Of a stretch of 63,765 nucleotides of DNA, positions 1 through 8,427 are shown one piece after another. The translations under genes and the position numbers were made by a program. This DNA is from Brevibacillus reuszeri. GTDB lineage: Bacteria > Bacillota > Bacilli > Brevibacillales > Brevibacillaceae. Each line of letters starts with the position of its first letter. Position 1 is the stretch's first letter. The stretch lies in assembly GCF_001187725.1 (NCBI RefSeq), contig NZ_LGIQ01000013.1, positions 1-63,765 on the forward strand, given 5' to 3'. The notes beneath the pieces are model-generated. The model was not told where the DNA came from. It searched no databases and saw only the letters and a program-made list of their open reading frames with translations.

Positions 1-21
1 TAATCGGTCGAGGACTTATCC
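1..21 (+). rRNA. rrl: 23S rRNA, 3' end (partial)
   Basis: The first bases, TAATCGGTCGAGGACTTATC, match the conserved 3' terminus of Bacillales 23S rRNA as I remember it (CTAATCGGTCGAGGACTTAACC type). They are followed by TCCAGTTTTCAAGGAA, a string commonly seen just downstream of 23S genes in this group. The rest of the gene lies to the left of the window. The exact 3' end is uncertain by a few bases. Confidence 0.75.
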
Positions 22-66
22 ACACTCTTAGCAATCATGCAGATCCAGTTTTCAAGGAATGAAATG

Positions 67-102
67 AACCTCTTTACCCCACAATGGGTAAGGAGGTTTT
101 TC
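67..102 (+). terminator. rRNA operon terminator
   Basis: Arms AACCTCTTTACCC (67-79) and GGGTAAGGAGGTT (86-98) form a 13-bp stem with one wobble pair and a 6-nt loop, running into TTTTT. It lies about 45 bases after the 23S end, so it closes the upstream rRNA operon. No 5S rRNA is found between the 23S end and this terminator. Confidence 0.8.
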
Positions 103-127
103 GTTTTACAGATAAAATTACATGCAA

Positions 128-137
128 TGCTTATAAT
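128..137 (+). promoter_or_regulatory. Candidate sigma-A -10 for the glycosyltransferase gene
   Basis: A perfect TATAAT sits at 132-137 with TG at 128-129, one base off the ideal extended -10 position. The best upstream -35 (TTTACA, 105-110) is 21 bases away, too far to be convincing. It would give a transcript starting near 144 with a ~155-nt leader. Confidence 0.45.
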
Positions 138-170
138 GATGAAAAGAAAAACGTCAAACCAGCTTTGAAT

Positions 171-229
171 TTGTCGACAAGTTAGGTCGAATGACCGACA
201 AGAACCCTCTTGCAGACTTGAGAGTGGGT
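171..229 (+). other. Structured 5' leader of unknown kind
   Basis: Inside the presumed leader of the glycosyltransferase gene, TTGTC (171-175) can pair with GACAA (197-201) around an inner GGTC-GAAT-GACC hairpin (185-196). A second hairpin joins ACC+CTCT (204-210) to AGAG+GGT (221-229) with a 2-nt bulge. I do not recognise a known riboswitch class, and no U-tract follows. Confidence 0.35.
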
Positions 230-299
230 AGACTAACATGAGAAGGTACCTGAATCTGGCGTTGGAGTAGGCAAGGCAAGGTATGAAGGAGAAGAATTC

Positions 300-1424
300 A
301 TGAAAAAAATCCTCATCTTTTCTGCTTCCATCGGCAACGGTCACAATCAAGCTGCCAGAGCTATGCAGGAAAGCTTGGCTGAGAATGGTTGCACGTCTAT
401 GATCATTGATACGTTGGAATATATCAGCCCAACATTTCACAAGATCTTGCTGGAAAGCTACATGAACCTGTTACGACTGTCACCGAAGATGTGGGGGAGA
501 ATCTACCACAATACGGAGAAAAGCCGTTTTTTTGATATGAATGTTTTAATGAACAAGCTGCTTGCCAACAAATTAAAAAAACTCATCAACAGCGTCCAGC
601 CGGATGCTTTCATCGCAACGCATCCTTTTGCAAGCTGCATGCTCTCTGTCCTAAAAGGAAGAAATGACTGGCGAGAGCCGATCTACACGATCATTACGGA
701 CTATACGATCCATCCGTCCTGGATTAATCATCACATTAATTACTATTTCATTGGACACGAGCAGCTCTACTACTTAGTAGACCTTTATCGGCAGGATCAC
801 CGCAAATTCATTCCGATGGGCATCCCGATCATGCGCAAATTCAGTTTGCCGTTAGATGCCCAAGAGATCAGGCAGAAGCTGGGACTTACACCCGAACAAA
901 AAAGCATTATTCTCTCTGGAGGCGGGCTAGGTCTGGGTTCTATGGAAAAAGTTCTCGACGGCTTGGAGGCAATTGACCTGCCGCTGAAAACATTTGTACT
1001 CACAGGAACGAACGACAAGCTTTATAAAAAAGTGACGAACCGCAGCTATCGTCATGAGGTCGTCCCCCTGAAATTCATAAGCAATTTCCATGAGTACTTG
1101 GAAACAGCTGATCTCATTGTGACAAAATCCGGTGGTTTGACATCTGCTGAGGTAATGAGCAAGAGAGTTCCGATGATTATCTATAACCCACTGCCAGGAC
1201 AAGAAGAACGAAACAGCCACTTTTTGTTAAACAACGGCTGTGCCGTACACGCCAACCTGTCCGAGCAGTTGATTTACTTCATCGACGAGTTATTGCATAG
1301 CCCGTCAAAAGTAGAGTATATGAGACGAATGGGGCAAAAGATCTCGAAACCGGATGCGGCGCAGCGAATCGCCGAATTTATTCGAGGCGATATGGAAATG
1401 GTCCTAGAAGCAGATTATGAGTAG
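300..1424 (+). CDS. MGDG-synthase-type glycosyltransferase (diacylglycerol glucosyltransferase-like)
   Basis: A 374-residue protein of the GT28 group that includes UgtP and MurG. The N-terminus carries the nucleotide-fold start and the GNGHNQAARAMQE segment (about residues 12-24) typical of the MGDG-synthase N-domain. The C-terminal half has the GGGLGLGSM loop (about 207-215) and the donor-binding region TKSGGLTSAEVMSKRVP (about 278-294). Family members move glucose or galactose from a UDP-sugar to diacylglycerol at the cytoplasmic membrane face; the exact acceptor here is inferred. ATG 300 follows GAAGGAGAAG. The length is close to UgtP (382). It lies alone after an rRNA terminator, 35 bases before a HAD gene that may be cotranscribed. 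Confidence 0.85.
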   Translation: MKKILIFSASIGNGHNQAARAMQESLAENGCTSMIIDTLEYISPTFHKILLESYMNLLRLSPKMWGRIYHNTEKSRFFDMNVLMNKLLANKLKKLINSVQPDAFIATHPFASCMLSVLKGRNDWREPIYTIITDYTIHPSWINHHINYYFIGHEQLYYLVDLYRQDHRKFIPMGIPIMRKFSLPLDAQEIRQKLGLTPEQKSIILSGGGLGLGSMEKVLDGLEAIDLPLKTFVLTGTNDKLYKKVTNRSYRHEVVPLKFISNFHEYLETADLIVTKSGGLTSAEVMSKRVPMIIYNPLPGQEERNSHFLLNNGCAVHANLSEQLIYFIDELLHSPSKVEYMRRMGQKISKPDAAQRIAEFIRGDMEMVLEADYE

Positions 1425-1459
1425 CCAGCCAGAGGAGACAGAAGACAGAGGAGGAACAA

Positions 1460-2146
1460 ATGAGTATTCCTTTTGCAATATTGTTCGATATGGATGGTAC
1501 CCTGTTTCAAACTGAAAAGCTTTCCACGCCAGCTTTTTCAAGAACGTTTGAGCAGTTGAAAGATAAGGGATTATGGGATGGCCGCACGCCTGACGAGAGT
1601 GAAATTACAAATGTTCTCGGGATGACCATTGAACAAGTCTGGAACAAGCTTTTGCCAGGAGCAAGTGATGAGGCGGTACATGCAGCAGATACGTTTTTAT
1701 TGGAAAATGAGATTCAACTCATCAAGGAACGGATTACTGATTTGTACCCAGGCGTAAAAGAGACGCTGCAGACCCTGCACGCACAGGGACACGCTCTTTT
1801 TGTCGCGAGTAATGGACAAGAGGCGTACATTGACGCTATTTGTGAAGAATATGGAATAAAGTCCCTCTTAACCGATCTCTATTCGGCAGGGCGCTTTTCC
1901 ACAAAATCCAAAAATGATCTGGTTGCCAAGCTGTTGAGCGATTACCAGATCAAGCAGGCTGTCATGGTAGGAGATCGTCATTCGGATGTTGAAGCAGGAA
2001 CAACCAACGGATTGATCACCATCGGTTGTGACTTCGGTTTTGCCCAGCCAGGGGAGCTGGAAGGGGCTACGATTGTCATTACAAACTTCCCTCAGGTACT
2101 CGAGATTCTTTCAAAAATCGACACCATCACACATTCTCAATCATAA
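1460..2146 (+). CDS. HAD-family hydrolase (phosphoglycolate phosphatase-like)
   Basis: A 228-residue haloacid dehalogenase superfamily phosphatase. Motif I is DMDGT (about residues 10-14; first Asp nucleophile), motif II is the ASNG segment (about 117-120), and motif IV is GDRHSDVEAG (about 174-183). The helical cap between motifs I and II marks subclass I, like PGP or beta-phosphoglucomutase relatives. The substrate cannot be read from sequence. The start follows GAGGAGGAACAA. It is probably cotranscribed with the glycosyltransferase 35 bases upstream, and a terminator overlaps its stop codon. Confidence 0.85.
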   Translation: MSIPFAILFDMDGTLFQTEKLSTPAFSRTFEQLKDKGLWDGRTPDESEITNVLGMTIEQVWNKLLPGASDEAVHAADTFLLENEIQLIKERITDLYPGVKETLQTLHAQGHALFVASNGQEAYIDAICEEYGIKSLLTDLYSAGRFSTKSKNDLVAKLLSDYQIKQAVMVGDRHSDVEAGTTNGLITIGCDFGFAQPGELEGATIVITNFPQVLEILSKIDTITHSQS

Positions 2147-2171
2147 ACCATTCCGACTGGAGTGGTTTTTT
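2145..2171 (+). terminator. Terminator after HAD gene
   Basis: Arms AAACCATTCC (2145-2154) and GGAGTGGTTT (2159-2168), with one wobble pair and a GACT loop, are followed by a T run. It begins within the stop codon of the HAD gene and separates it from the ctsR operon. Confidence 0.8.
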
Positions 2172-2223
2172 ATTTGGTTTCAAGCGGCCTCTTTTTGCCC
2201 ACACTAGAAAGTGTATTCACCAC

Positions 2224-2252
2224 TTGCATGAGCGTAGTAAACCCATTATAAT
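2224..2252 (+). promoter_or_regulatory. sigma-A promoter of the ctsR-mcsA-mcsB-clpC operon
   Basis: TTGCAT (2224-2229), a 17-bp spacer, then a perfect TATAAT (2247-2252). The predicted start near 2259 falls inside the CtsR operator, so repressor binding would block initiation directly. Confidence 0.85.
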
Positions 2253-2255
2253 CAA

Positions 2256-2277
2256 AGTCAAAGATAGTCAAAGTCAA
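2256..2277 (+). promoter_or_regulatory. CtsR operator (heptad repeat)
   Basis: Two AGTCAAA heptads (2256-2262 and 2266-2272) separated by GAT match the CtsR consensus RGTCAAANANRGTCAAA exactly. A third, incomplete AGTCAA (2272-2277) follows directly. The site overlaps the transcription start of the operon and implies autorepression by CtsR and release under heat or protein stress. Confidence 0.9.
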
Positions 2278-2309
2278 TAGTTAATACACATGGAACAGGA
2301 GGCGATGAC

Positions 2310-2774
2310 TTGCGTAACATCTCGGACATCATTGAACATCACTTAAAAAGCATCATTACCGAGAGTCCCAATGGAGCTATCGAGATTCAGCGTAGTGAGC
2401 TTGCCGACCTATTTCAATGTGTCCCGTCCCAGATCAACTACGTCATCAATACCCGATTTACTGTACAAAAGGGGTATATAGTGGAAAGTAAGCGTGGCGG
2501 CGGCGGGTATATACGTATTCGCAAAGTGCATATTGTCAGCAAAGCGCGTTTACAGGAATTGTTGACCGAAGAGCTAATTGGTGAGAGCATTGCCCAAAAT
2601 GTGGGTAATGCAATAGTGGAGAGACTACTCGAAGAAGGCTTGGTCAATATCAGGGAAGCCACTTTGATGAAAATTGCTACATCAAGAAACGTATTGACTG
2701 TAGACACGGAATTACGAGATCGTTTGCGGGCAAACATTTTAAAGCAGATGATTGCGGCAATCCTGTTGAAGTAA
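2310..2774 (+). CDS. ctsR: Transcriptional repressor CtsR
   Basis: A 154-residue class III heat-shock repressor of clp genes. The N-terminal winged helix holds the segment LADLFQCVPSQINYVINTRF and the basic, glycine-rich wing RGGGGYIRI (about residues 62-70) that enters the DNA minor groove; McsB marks arginines of this wing region in Bacillus. The C-terminal helices mediate dimerisation and McsB or ClpC contact. The start is TTG at 2310, placed eight bases after AGGAGGCG; the family normally begins with this MRNISDIIE-type segment. Its operator lies immediately upstream, so it is autoregulated. First gene of the four-gene operon. Confidence 0.95.
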   Translation: MRNISDIIEHHLKSIITESPNGAIEIQRSELADLFQCVPSQINYVINTRFTVQKGYIVESKRGGGGYIRIRKVHIVSKARLQELLTEELIGESIAQNVGNAIVERLLEEGLVNIREATLMKIATSRNVLTVDTELRDRLRANILKQMIAAILLK

Positions 2775-2814
2775 CAAAGGAACAGGGAAGCCAAGTGCTA
2801 GGAGGGATGATGTG

Positions 2815-3333
2815 ATGAACTGTGAGGAATGCGGAAAACGACCGGCGACACTTCATCTGACGAAAATCGTCAATGGCGAAAAAACCGAATACCATATTTG
2901 TGAGCACTGTGCTCAGGAAAAAGGGGACGTCTTTACCGGCTTTCACAATTTTAGCATCAACAATCTCCTTTCAGGATTATTGAAATTTGATCCAATGCAG
3001 AAAAATGGACGCGAAACGGCAACAAGCAAGCCGCTTCGGTGCGAAACCTGCGGACTCACATATGCCCAGTTCAGCAAAAGCGGACGGTTTGGATGCAGTG
3101 ATTGCTATACGTTCCTGGGGGATAAGCTCGATCCACTTTTCCGTCGCATTCATGGCAATACCCAGCATAGCGGCAAGGTGCCCGAGCGTACGGGCGGTCA
3201 GCTGAAAATCCGCAAAGAACTGGAGCAATTAAAGCAAGCCCTGCAAAGCCATGTTGCCAGCGAGGAATTTGAGAAGGCAGCTGAGATGCGTGACCGGATT
3301 CGTGCTTTGGAACAAAAAATGGCCCAATCGTAG
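2815..3333 (+). CDS. mcsA: McsA, activator of the arginine kinase McsB
   Basis: A 172-residue zinc-binding adaptor with four CxxC-type pairs: CEEC, CEHC, CETC and CSDC, spread over the first ~100 residues. A UVR (UvrB/C) motif near the C-terminus (about 130-170) would contact ClpC. McsA activates McsB kinase and helps deliver targets to ClpCP. An in-frame GTG lies three bases upstream (2812), but AGGAGGG sits only five bases from it and eight from ATG 2815, so the ATG is preferred. It lies 40 bases after ctsR and 20 before mcsB. Confidence 0.93.
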   Translation: MNCEECGKRPATLHLTKIVNGEKTEYHICEHCAQEKGDVFTGFHNFSINNLLSGLLKFDPMQKNGRETATSKPLRCETCGLTYAQFSKSGRFGCSDCYTFLGDKLDPLFRRIHGNTQHSGKVPERTGGQLKIRKELEQLKQALQSHVASEEFEKAAEMRDRIRALEQKMAQS

Positions 3334-3353
3334 CAAGGGGAGGTAAGCTGGTA

Positions 3354-4427
3354 ATGAGCCAACAGCAGTTTATGCAAAACCCGTGGAGCAATTGGATGAA
3401 AGGAGAAGGTCCCGATTCCGATATCGTTATCAGCACACGGCTGCGAATCGCCCGAAACCTGCGCCAGCACCCTTTTCCGTTATTGGCAACCGACTCACAA
3501 GGCGAGGAAGTTGTCAAAAAGGTAACGGAGGTATGCGATTCGGAGGCCATGCGCAAACGGCAGCCTCTACAAATGATTCAAATGGATCAGGTAAATCCGT
3601 TAGAAAAACGGGTATTGGTGGAAAAGCACCTGATCAGCCCACACCTGGCAGAGGAATCGCGTAAAGGAGCCGTTTTACTGAGTCCAGACGAATCAGTCAG
3701 CATCATGGTAAATGAGGAAGACCATATCCGGATTCAAGTTCTGTTACCTGGGTTTCGATTGAATGAGGCATGGGAAATAGGAACAAAAATAGATGATATT
3801 TTCGAGAAGGATCTCAACTACGCGTTTGATGAAACCAGAGGCTACCTAACGAGCTGTCCAACCAACGTAGGGACAGGAATACGCGCTTCTGTCATGTTGC
3901 ATCTGCCAGCATTGGTTATGACGCAGCAAATCAGCCGAATTCTGCAAGCGATCAATCAAGTTGGGTTGGTTGTTAGAGGAATTTACGGGGAAGGTAGCGA
4001 AGCGTTAGGGAACCTGTTTCAGCTCTCCAATCAGGTAACGCTCGGATTGTCAGAGACAGACATCCTGTCAAATCTGTACGGAGTAGCCAGACAGATTATT
4101 GAGCAGGAACGCGTAGCACGTACTTATTTGCTTGAGCATACACGCATATCCTTGGAGGATCGGATTTTCCGCTCGTACGGCATTTTGATGTACGCACGGA
4201 CCGTGGAGTCCAAGGAAGCTGCACAGCGCCTATCCGATGTGCGGCTCGGGATTGATCTTGGTGTGATTAAGGGTGTTTCGCCATTGATTCTAAACGAACT
4301 GCTGGTGACTACCCAACCTGGCTTTTTGCAGCAGCATGCGGGCCAAAAGCTGACACCAGATCAACGAGACGAACGAAGAGCCCGCTTGATCCGGGAACGG
4401 ATCGGGGCTAACGAGTCATCTGATTGA
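3354..4427 (+). CDS. mcsB: Protein arginine kinase McsB
   Basis: A 357-residue member of the phosphagen-kinase fold that phosphorylates arginines on misfolded proteins and CtsR, marking them for ClpCP degradation. The nucleotide-binding segment STRLRIARNLRQHPFP lies at about residues 27-42. The catalytic cysteine is Cys168 in SCPTNVGTGIRASV. The pArg-binding RDxxRA motif (RDERRA, 338-343), known to give allosteric control, is intact. ATG 3354 follows GGGAGGTAAGC. It sits in its conserved place between mcsA and clpC, under the CtsR promoter. Confidence 0.95.
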   Translation: MSQQQFMQNPWSNWMKGEGPDSDIVISTRLRIARNLRQHPFPLLATDSQGEEVVKKVTEVCDSEAMRKRQPLQMIQMDQVNPLEKRVLVEKHLISPHLAEESRKGAVLLSPDESVSIMVNEEDHIRIQVLLPGFRLNEAWEIGTKIDDIFEKDLNYAFDETRGYLTSCPTNVGTGIRASVMLHLPALVMTQQISRILQAINQVGLVVRGIYGEGSEALGNLFQLSNQVTLGLSETDILSNLYGVARQIIEQERVARTYLLEHTRISLEDRIFRSYGILMYARTVESKEAAQRLSDVRLGIDLGVIKGVSPLILNELLVTTQPGFLQQHAGQKLTPDQRDERRARLIRERIGANESSD

Positions 4428-4497
4428 CATGTAAAAGGCAGTAACTCGCAACAGTTAACCCATAGAGAAAAAACACGGTTATACGGAGGTGTACGTT

Positions 4498-6948
4498 ATG
4501 ATGTTTGGACGTTTTACAGAACGAGCACAAAAAGTACTGGCGCTTGCCCTGGAAGAGGCAGTGCGTCTCGGACACAAGGATATTGGAACAGAGCATGTAC
4601 TCTTAGGGCTGATTCGAGAAGGCGAAGGCATTGCAGCTAAAGCGTTGCAATCACTTGGGCTTGGACTCGACAAAATCCAGAGTGAAGTGGAGTCGTTGAT
4701 CGGGCGTGGAACAGAGCAGTCCGGTAGTAATTACACACCAAACTATACACCTCGTGCCAAAAAGGTAATTGAACTGTCCATGGATGAGGCTCGCAAGCTG
4801 GGTCACACCTATGTCGGTACGGAACACATCCTGCTTGGTCTGATCCGTGAAGGGGAAGGCATTGCGGCACGCATCATGAACAATCTTGGTGTCAGTCTGA
4901 ATAAGGCACGTCAGCAAGTTCTGCAGCTGTTAGGCAGCTCGGAGCTGATGGCATCCCATCAGCCTTCTGGTGGCAATCCAGCAGCGAATACACCGACTTT
5001 GGATGGATTGGCTCGCGATCTTACTGCTATCGCACGTGATGGGGGACTCGATCCAGTCATTGGACGTCATAAAGAAATTGAGCGTGTGATTCAAGTTCTG
5101 AGCAGACGGACCAAAAATAATCCGGTATTAATCGGGGAGCCAGGTGTAGGGAAAACAGCGATTGCAGAAGGCTTGGCGCAAAAAATTGTAAACAACGAAA
5201 TTCCGGAAACGCTTCGCGATAAACGTGTGATGACACTCGATATGGGTACTGTGGTAGCAGGTACCAAATATCGCGGTGAATTCGAAGACCGCCTGAAAAA
5301 GATTATGGATGAAATCAGGCAGGCCGGAAATATCATCCTGTTTATTGACGAATTGCATACATTGATCGGCGCTGGTGGTGCAGAAGGCGCGATTGACGCT
5401 TCAAACATTTTGAAGCCAGCTCTGGCTCGTGGTGAATTGCAGTGCGTAGGGGCGACCACCCTGGACGAATACCGCAAGTACATTGAAAAGGATGCAGCGC
5501 TTGAGCGTCGATTCCAACCAATTCAGGTAGATGAGCCAACAGCCGAGGATGCCGTTAAAATCCTCCACGGCTTGCGTGATCGCTATGAGGCGCACCATCG
5601 CGTTAAGATTACAGATGAAGCCATTGAGCAGGCAGTAAAGCTGTCTGATCGCTATATCACTGATCGGTTCTTGCCTGATAAGGCGATTGACCTTGTGGAC
5701 GAGGCAGCTTCCAAGGTGCGTTTGCAATCCTTCACCGTTCCACCGAATCTCAAGGAGCTGGAGGGACGTCTGGAAGAAGTACGCAAGGAAAAGGACGCTG
5801 CTGTACAATCCCAGGAATTCGAAGAGGCAGCTGCCCTGCGCGATCAAGAACAAAAGCTGCGCGAAGAGCTGGATAAAACGAAAAAAGACTGGAAAGAACG
5901 TCAAGGCCAGCTAAACATGGAGGTAACTCCAGAAGATATCGCAACGGTTGTGGCTAGCTGGACGGGAATTCCTGTTCTCAAGCTCAAGGAAGAGGAAACA
6001 GAGAGACTGCTCAAAATGGAAGCAATCCTCCATGATCGCGTCATCGGTCAGGATGAGGCAGTCAAATCAATTTCCCGAGCTGTTCGCCGCGCACGCGCGG
6101 GTCTCAAAGATCCGAAGCGTCCGATCGGCTCCTTTATTTTCCTTGGACCTACCGGTGTAGGGAAAACCGAGCTGGCTCGTGCGGTTGCGGAAACGCTCTT
6201 TGGAGATGAAGATGCGATGATCCGTGTCGACATGTCCGAGTATATGGAGAAACATTCGACAGCGCGTCTGGTGGGTGCGCCTCCGGGATATGTAGGCTAT
6301 GATGAGGGTGGCCAGCTGACAGAAAAAGTCCGTCGCAAGCCGTATTCGGTCATCCTGCTCGACGAGATTGAAAAAGCACATCCAGATGTGTTCAACATCT
6401 TGCTACAGGTACTTGATGACGGCCGTTTAACGGATTCTAAAGGACGCACGGTAGACTTCCGCAATACTGTCGTGATCATGACCTCCAACGTAGGAGCAAG
6501 CATGATCAAGAAAAACACAACTCTTGGCTTCACAACTGGCGACACCGAAAGAAAATACCAGGATATGAAGGACAAAGTGATGGATGAGCTGAAAAAGAGC
6601 TTCCGTCCTGAGTTCCTGAACCGGATCGATGAGGTCATTGTGTTCCACTCTCTGGAGGAGGAGCACATCGAACAGATCGTTTCCTTGATGACAGATGAGT
6701 TGCGTAAACGCTTGAAAGAACAAAGCATTGATTTCCAATTGACCGACGACGCCAAGAAAATATTGGCGAAGGAAGGCTTCGATCCGGCATACGGTGCACG
6801 TCCACTGCGTCGTGCCATTCAGCGCCACATCGAGGACAGATTGTCCGAAGAGCTGCTGAAAGGCAACATCAGCAAAGGCGACACGGTAAACATCGAGTCT
6901 GAGGATGGTCAACTGGTTGTCAAGCGCTTGGAAAAGACAAAATCATAA
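4498..6948 (+). CDS. clpC: AAA+ unfoldase ClpC
   Basis: An 816-residue Hsp100 unfoldase that feeds substrates to ClpP. In order: two ClpN repeats (about 1-145), D1 with Walker A GEPGVGKTA and Walker B LFIDELH, a short coiled-coil M domain rich in Glu/Lys (about 405-480) where McsB/MecA adaptors dock, then D2 with Walker A GPTGVGKTE. The loop TTLGFTT (about 678-684) carries the LGF tripeptide that contacts ClpP. The family starts MMFGRFTER; a GTG nine bases upstream (4489) lies inside the Shine-Dalgarno GGAGGTG, so ATG 4498 is the start. Last gene of the CtsR operon. Confidence 0.95.
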   Translation: MMFGRFTERAQKVLALALEEAVRLGHKDIGTEHVLLGLIREGEGIAAKALQSLGLGLDKIQSEVESLIGRGTEQSGSNYTPNYTPRAKKVIELSMDEARKLGHTYVGTEHILLGLIREGEGIAARIMNNLGVSLNKARQQVLQLLGSSELMASHQPSGGNPAANTPTLDGLARDLTAIARDGGLDPVIGRHKEIERVIQVLSRRTKNNPVLIGEPGVGKTAIAEGLAQKIVNNEIPETLRDKRVMTLDMGTVVAGTKYRGEFEDRLKKIMDEIRQAGNIILFIDELHTLIGAGGAEGAIDASNILKPALARGELQCVGATTLDEYRKYIEKDAALERRFQPIQVDEPTAEDAVKILHGLRDRYEAHHRVKITDEAIEQAVKLSDRYITDRFLPDKAIDLVDEAASKVRLQSFTVPPNLKELEGRLEEVRKEKDAAVQSQEFEEAAALRDQEQKLREELDKTKKDWKERQGQLNMEVTPEDIATVVASWTGIPVLKLKEEETERLLKMEAILHDRVIGQDEAVKSISRAVRRARAGLKDPKRPIGSFIFLGPTGVGKTELARAVAETLFGDEDAMIRVDMSEYMEKHSTARLVGAPPGYVGYDEGGQLTEKVRRKPYSVILLDEIEKAHPDVFNILLQVLDDGRLTDSKGRTVDFRNTVVIMTSNVGASMIKKNTTLGFTTGDTERKYQDMKDKVMDELKKSFRPEFLNRIDEVIVFHSLEEEHIEQIVSLMTDELRKRLKEQSIDFQLTDDAKKILAKEGFDPAYGARPLRRAIQRHIEDRLSEELLKGNISKGDTVNIESEDGQLVVKRLEKTKS

Positions 6949-6963
6949 AGCAGAAAAAAGGCA

Positions 6964-6997
6964 GAATGCCTCCTGTTTCAGGAGGTATTCTTTTTTT
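6964..6997 (+). terminator. Terminator of the ctsR-clpC operon
   Basis: Arms GAATGCCTCCTG (6964-6975) and CAGGAGGTATTC (6979-6990), with one wobble pair and a 3-nt loop, run directly into seven Ts. Confidence 0.9.
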
Positions 6998-7050
6998 AGG
7001 TGCGTATGTATGGTAAAAATAGAGGAGAAATTCCAAGTGAGGGTGCGAAT

Positions 7051-8418
7051 ATGTCAAAGTATAAAACGAAATACGCGTGTCAAGAATGTGGCTATGAATC
7101 ACCGAAATGGATGGGGAAATGCCCAGGCTGCAATAGCTGGAATACATTGGTCGAGGAAGTAACGGTAAAAGCGGCTCACCGCCATGAGGGATTAAGTGGG
7201 GGACAGCGTCAGGCAGCCATTCCTTTGACGCAGGTAGCAAGTGCAGAAGACCCGCGTATGGATACGACTATCGGCGAACTAAATCGTGTTCTGGGCGGAG
7301 GGCTCGTTCCAGGCTCTTTGATTCTTGTTGGAGGAGACCCGGGGATCGGAAAATCGACATTGCTGCTGCAAACCTCTTTTACATTGGCGCATCAAGGAGC
7401 CAAAGTGCTTTATGTATCCGGCGAGGAATCGGCAAAACAAATCAAATTACGCGCGGATCGACTGAATATGCAAACACCGCCCATGTTTGTCTTGGCAGAA
7501 AATGATTTGGATTTGATCGAACAGCATATTAATCAAGTAGACCCCCATGTCTTGATTATCGATTCGATTCAGACCGTGTTTCATCCGGCTGTTCAATCGG
7601 CAGCAGGGAGTGTCGCTCAGGTACGAGAGGCTACTGCCCAGCTGATGCGCATTGCCAAAGGAAAAGGGATTGGGACCTTCATTGTTGGCCACGTGACGAA
7701 GGAAGGCTCCATTGCCGGACCGCGCATGCTGGAGCATATGGTGGATGCTGTGCTTTATTTTGAGGGGGAGCGCCACAACACATTCCGCATTTTGCGTGCC
7801 GTCAAAAATCGCTTCGGTTCGACAAATGAGATCGGTATTTTTGAAATGAAGGATCGCGGTTTGGAGGAAGTAGCGAACCCTTCTGAAATTTTTCTGGCAG
7901 AGCGTCCTCACGGCGTAGCAGGCTCTACTGTCGTAGCGAGCATGGAAGGGACGCGTCCTGTCCTGGTAGAGCTTCAGGCTCTCGTAGCGCCGACCAGCTT
8001 CGTGACACCGCGACGTATGGCCACTGGGGTAGATCATCAGCGTGTGGCGATGATTATGGCTGTTCTGGAAAAACGAATGGGCATGATGCTCCAAAACCAG
8101 GATGCGTATGTGAATGTGGCTGGGGGAGTTCGATTGGATGAGCCTGCAGTCGATCTGGCGATAGCGGTCAGTATTGCCAGTAGCTTTCGCGATCACGCTA
8201 CCAATCCGCATGATGTCGTAATTGGAGAGATCGGCTTGACTGGCGAAGTACGAGGCGTATCACGGATCGAACAGCGCGTGCGGGAAGCGCACAAATTGGG
8301 CTTCAAGCGAGTCATCATCCCGGAAAAAAATATTCGAGGGCTGGAGGCACCAGACGACATTCAAGTGATTGGCGTAAACAACGTTGCAGAAGCTTTAAAC
8401 GAGGTGATAAGGGGGTAG
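7051..8418 (+). CDS. radA: DNA repair/recombination ATPase RadA (Sms)
   Basis: A 455-residue RecA-like ATPase that promotes branch migration in recombination. The N-terminal zinc finger has CQEC and CPGC pairs (about residues 9-29). Walker A is GDPGIGKST (about 97-105), the RadA-specific KNRFG follows in the middle (about 250-254), and the C-terminal half is a Lon-protease-like domain. ATG 7051 begins MSKYKTKYACQEC as expected and is preceded by GAGGGTG. An upstream in-frame ATG at 7000 would add 17 residues foreign to the family. disA starts ten bases after its stop, as in B. subtilis. Confidence 0.95.
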   Translation: MSKYKTKYACQECGYESPKWMGKCPGCNSWNTLVEEVTVKAAHRHEGLSGGQRQAAIPLTQVASAEDPRMDTTIGELNRVLGGGLVPGSLILVGGDPGIGKSTLLLQTSFTLAHQGAKVLYVSGEESAKQIKLRADRLNMQTPPMFVLAENDLDLIEQHINQVDPHVLIIDSIQTVFHPAVQSAAGSVAQVREATAQLMRIAKGKGIGTFIVGHVTKEGSIAGPRMLEHMVDAVLYFEGERHNTFRILRAVKNRFGSTNEIGIFEMKDRGLEEVANPSEIFLAERPHGVAGSTVVASMEGTRPVLVELQALVAPTSFVTPRRMATGVDHQRVAMIMAVLEKRMGMMLQNQDAYVNVAGGVRLDEPAVDLAIAVSIASSFRDHATNPHDVVIGEIGLTGEVRGVSRIEQRVREAHKLGFKRVIIPEKNIRGLEAPDDIQVIGVNNVAEALNEVIRG

Positions 8419-8427
8419 GGGCGAGGG

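Noticed and set aside
797..1220. Reverse-strand open frames inside the glycosyltransferase gene
   Set aside because: No ribosome binding site and full overlap with a recognised gene; they are complement shadows.
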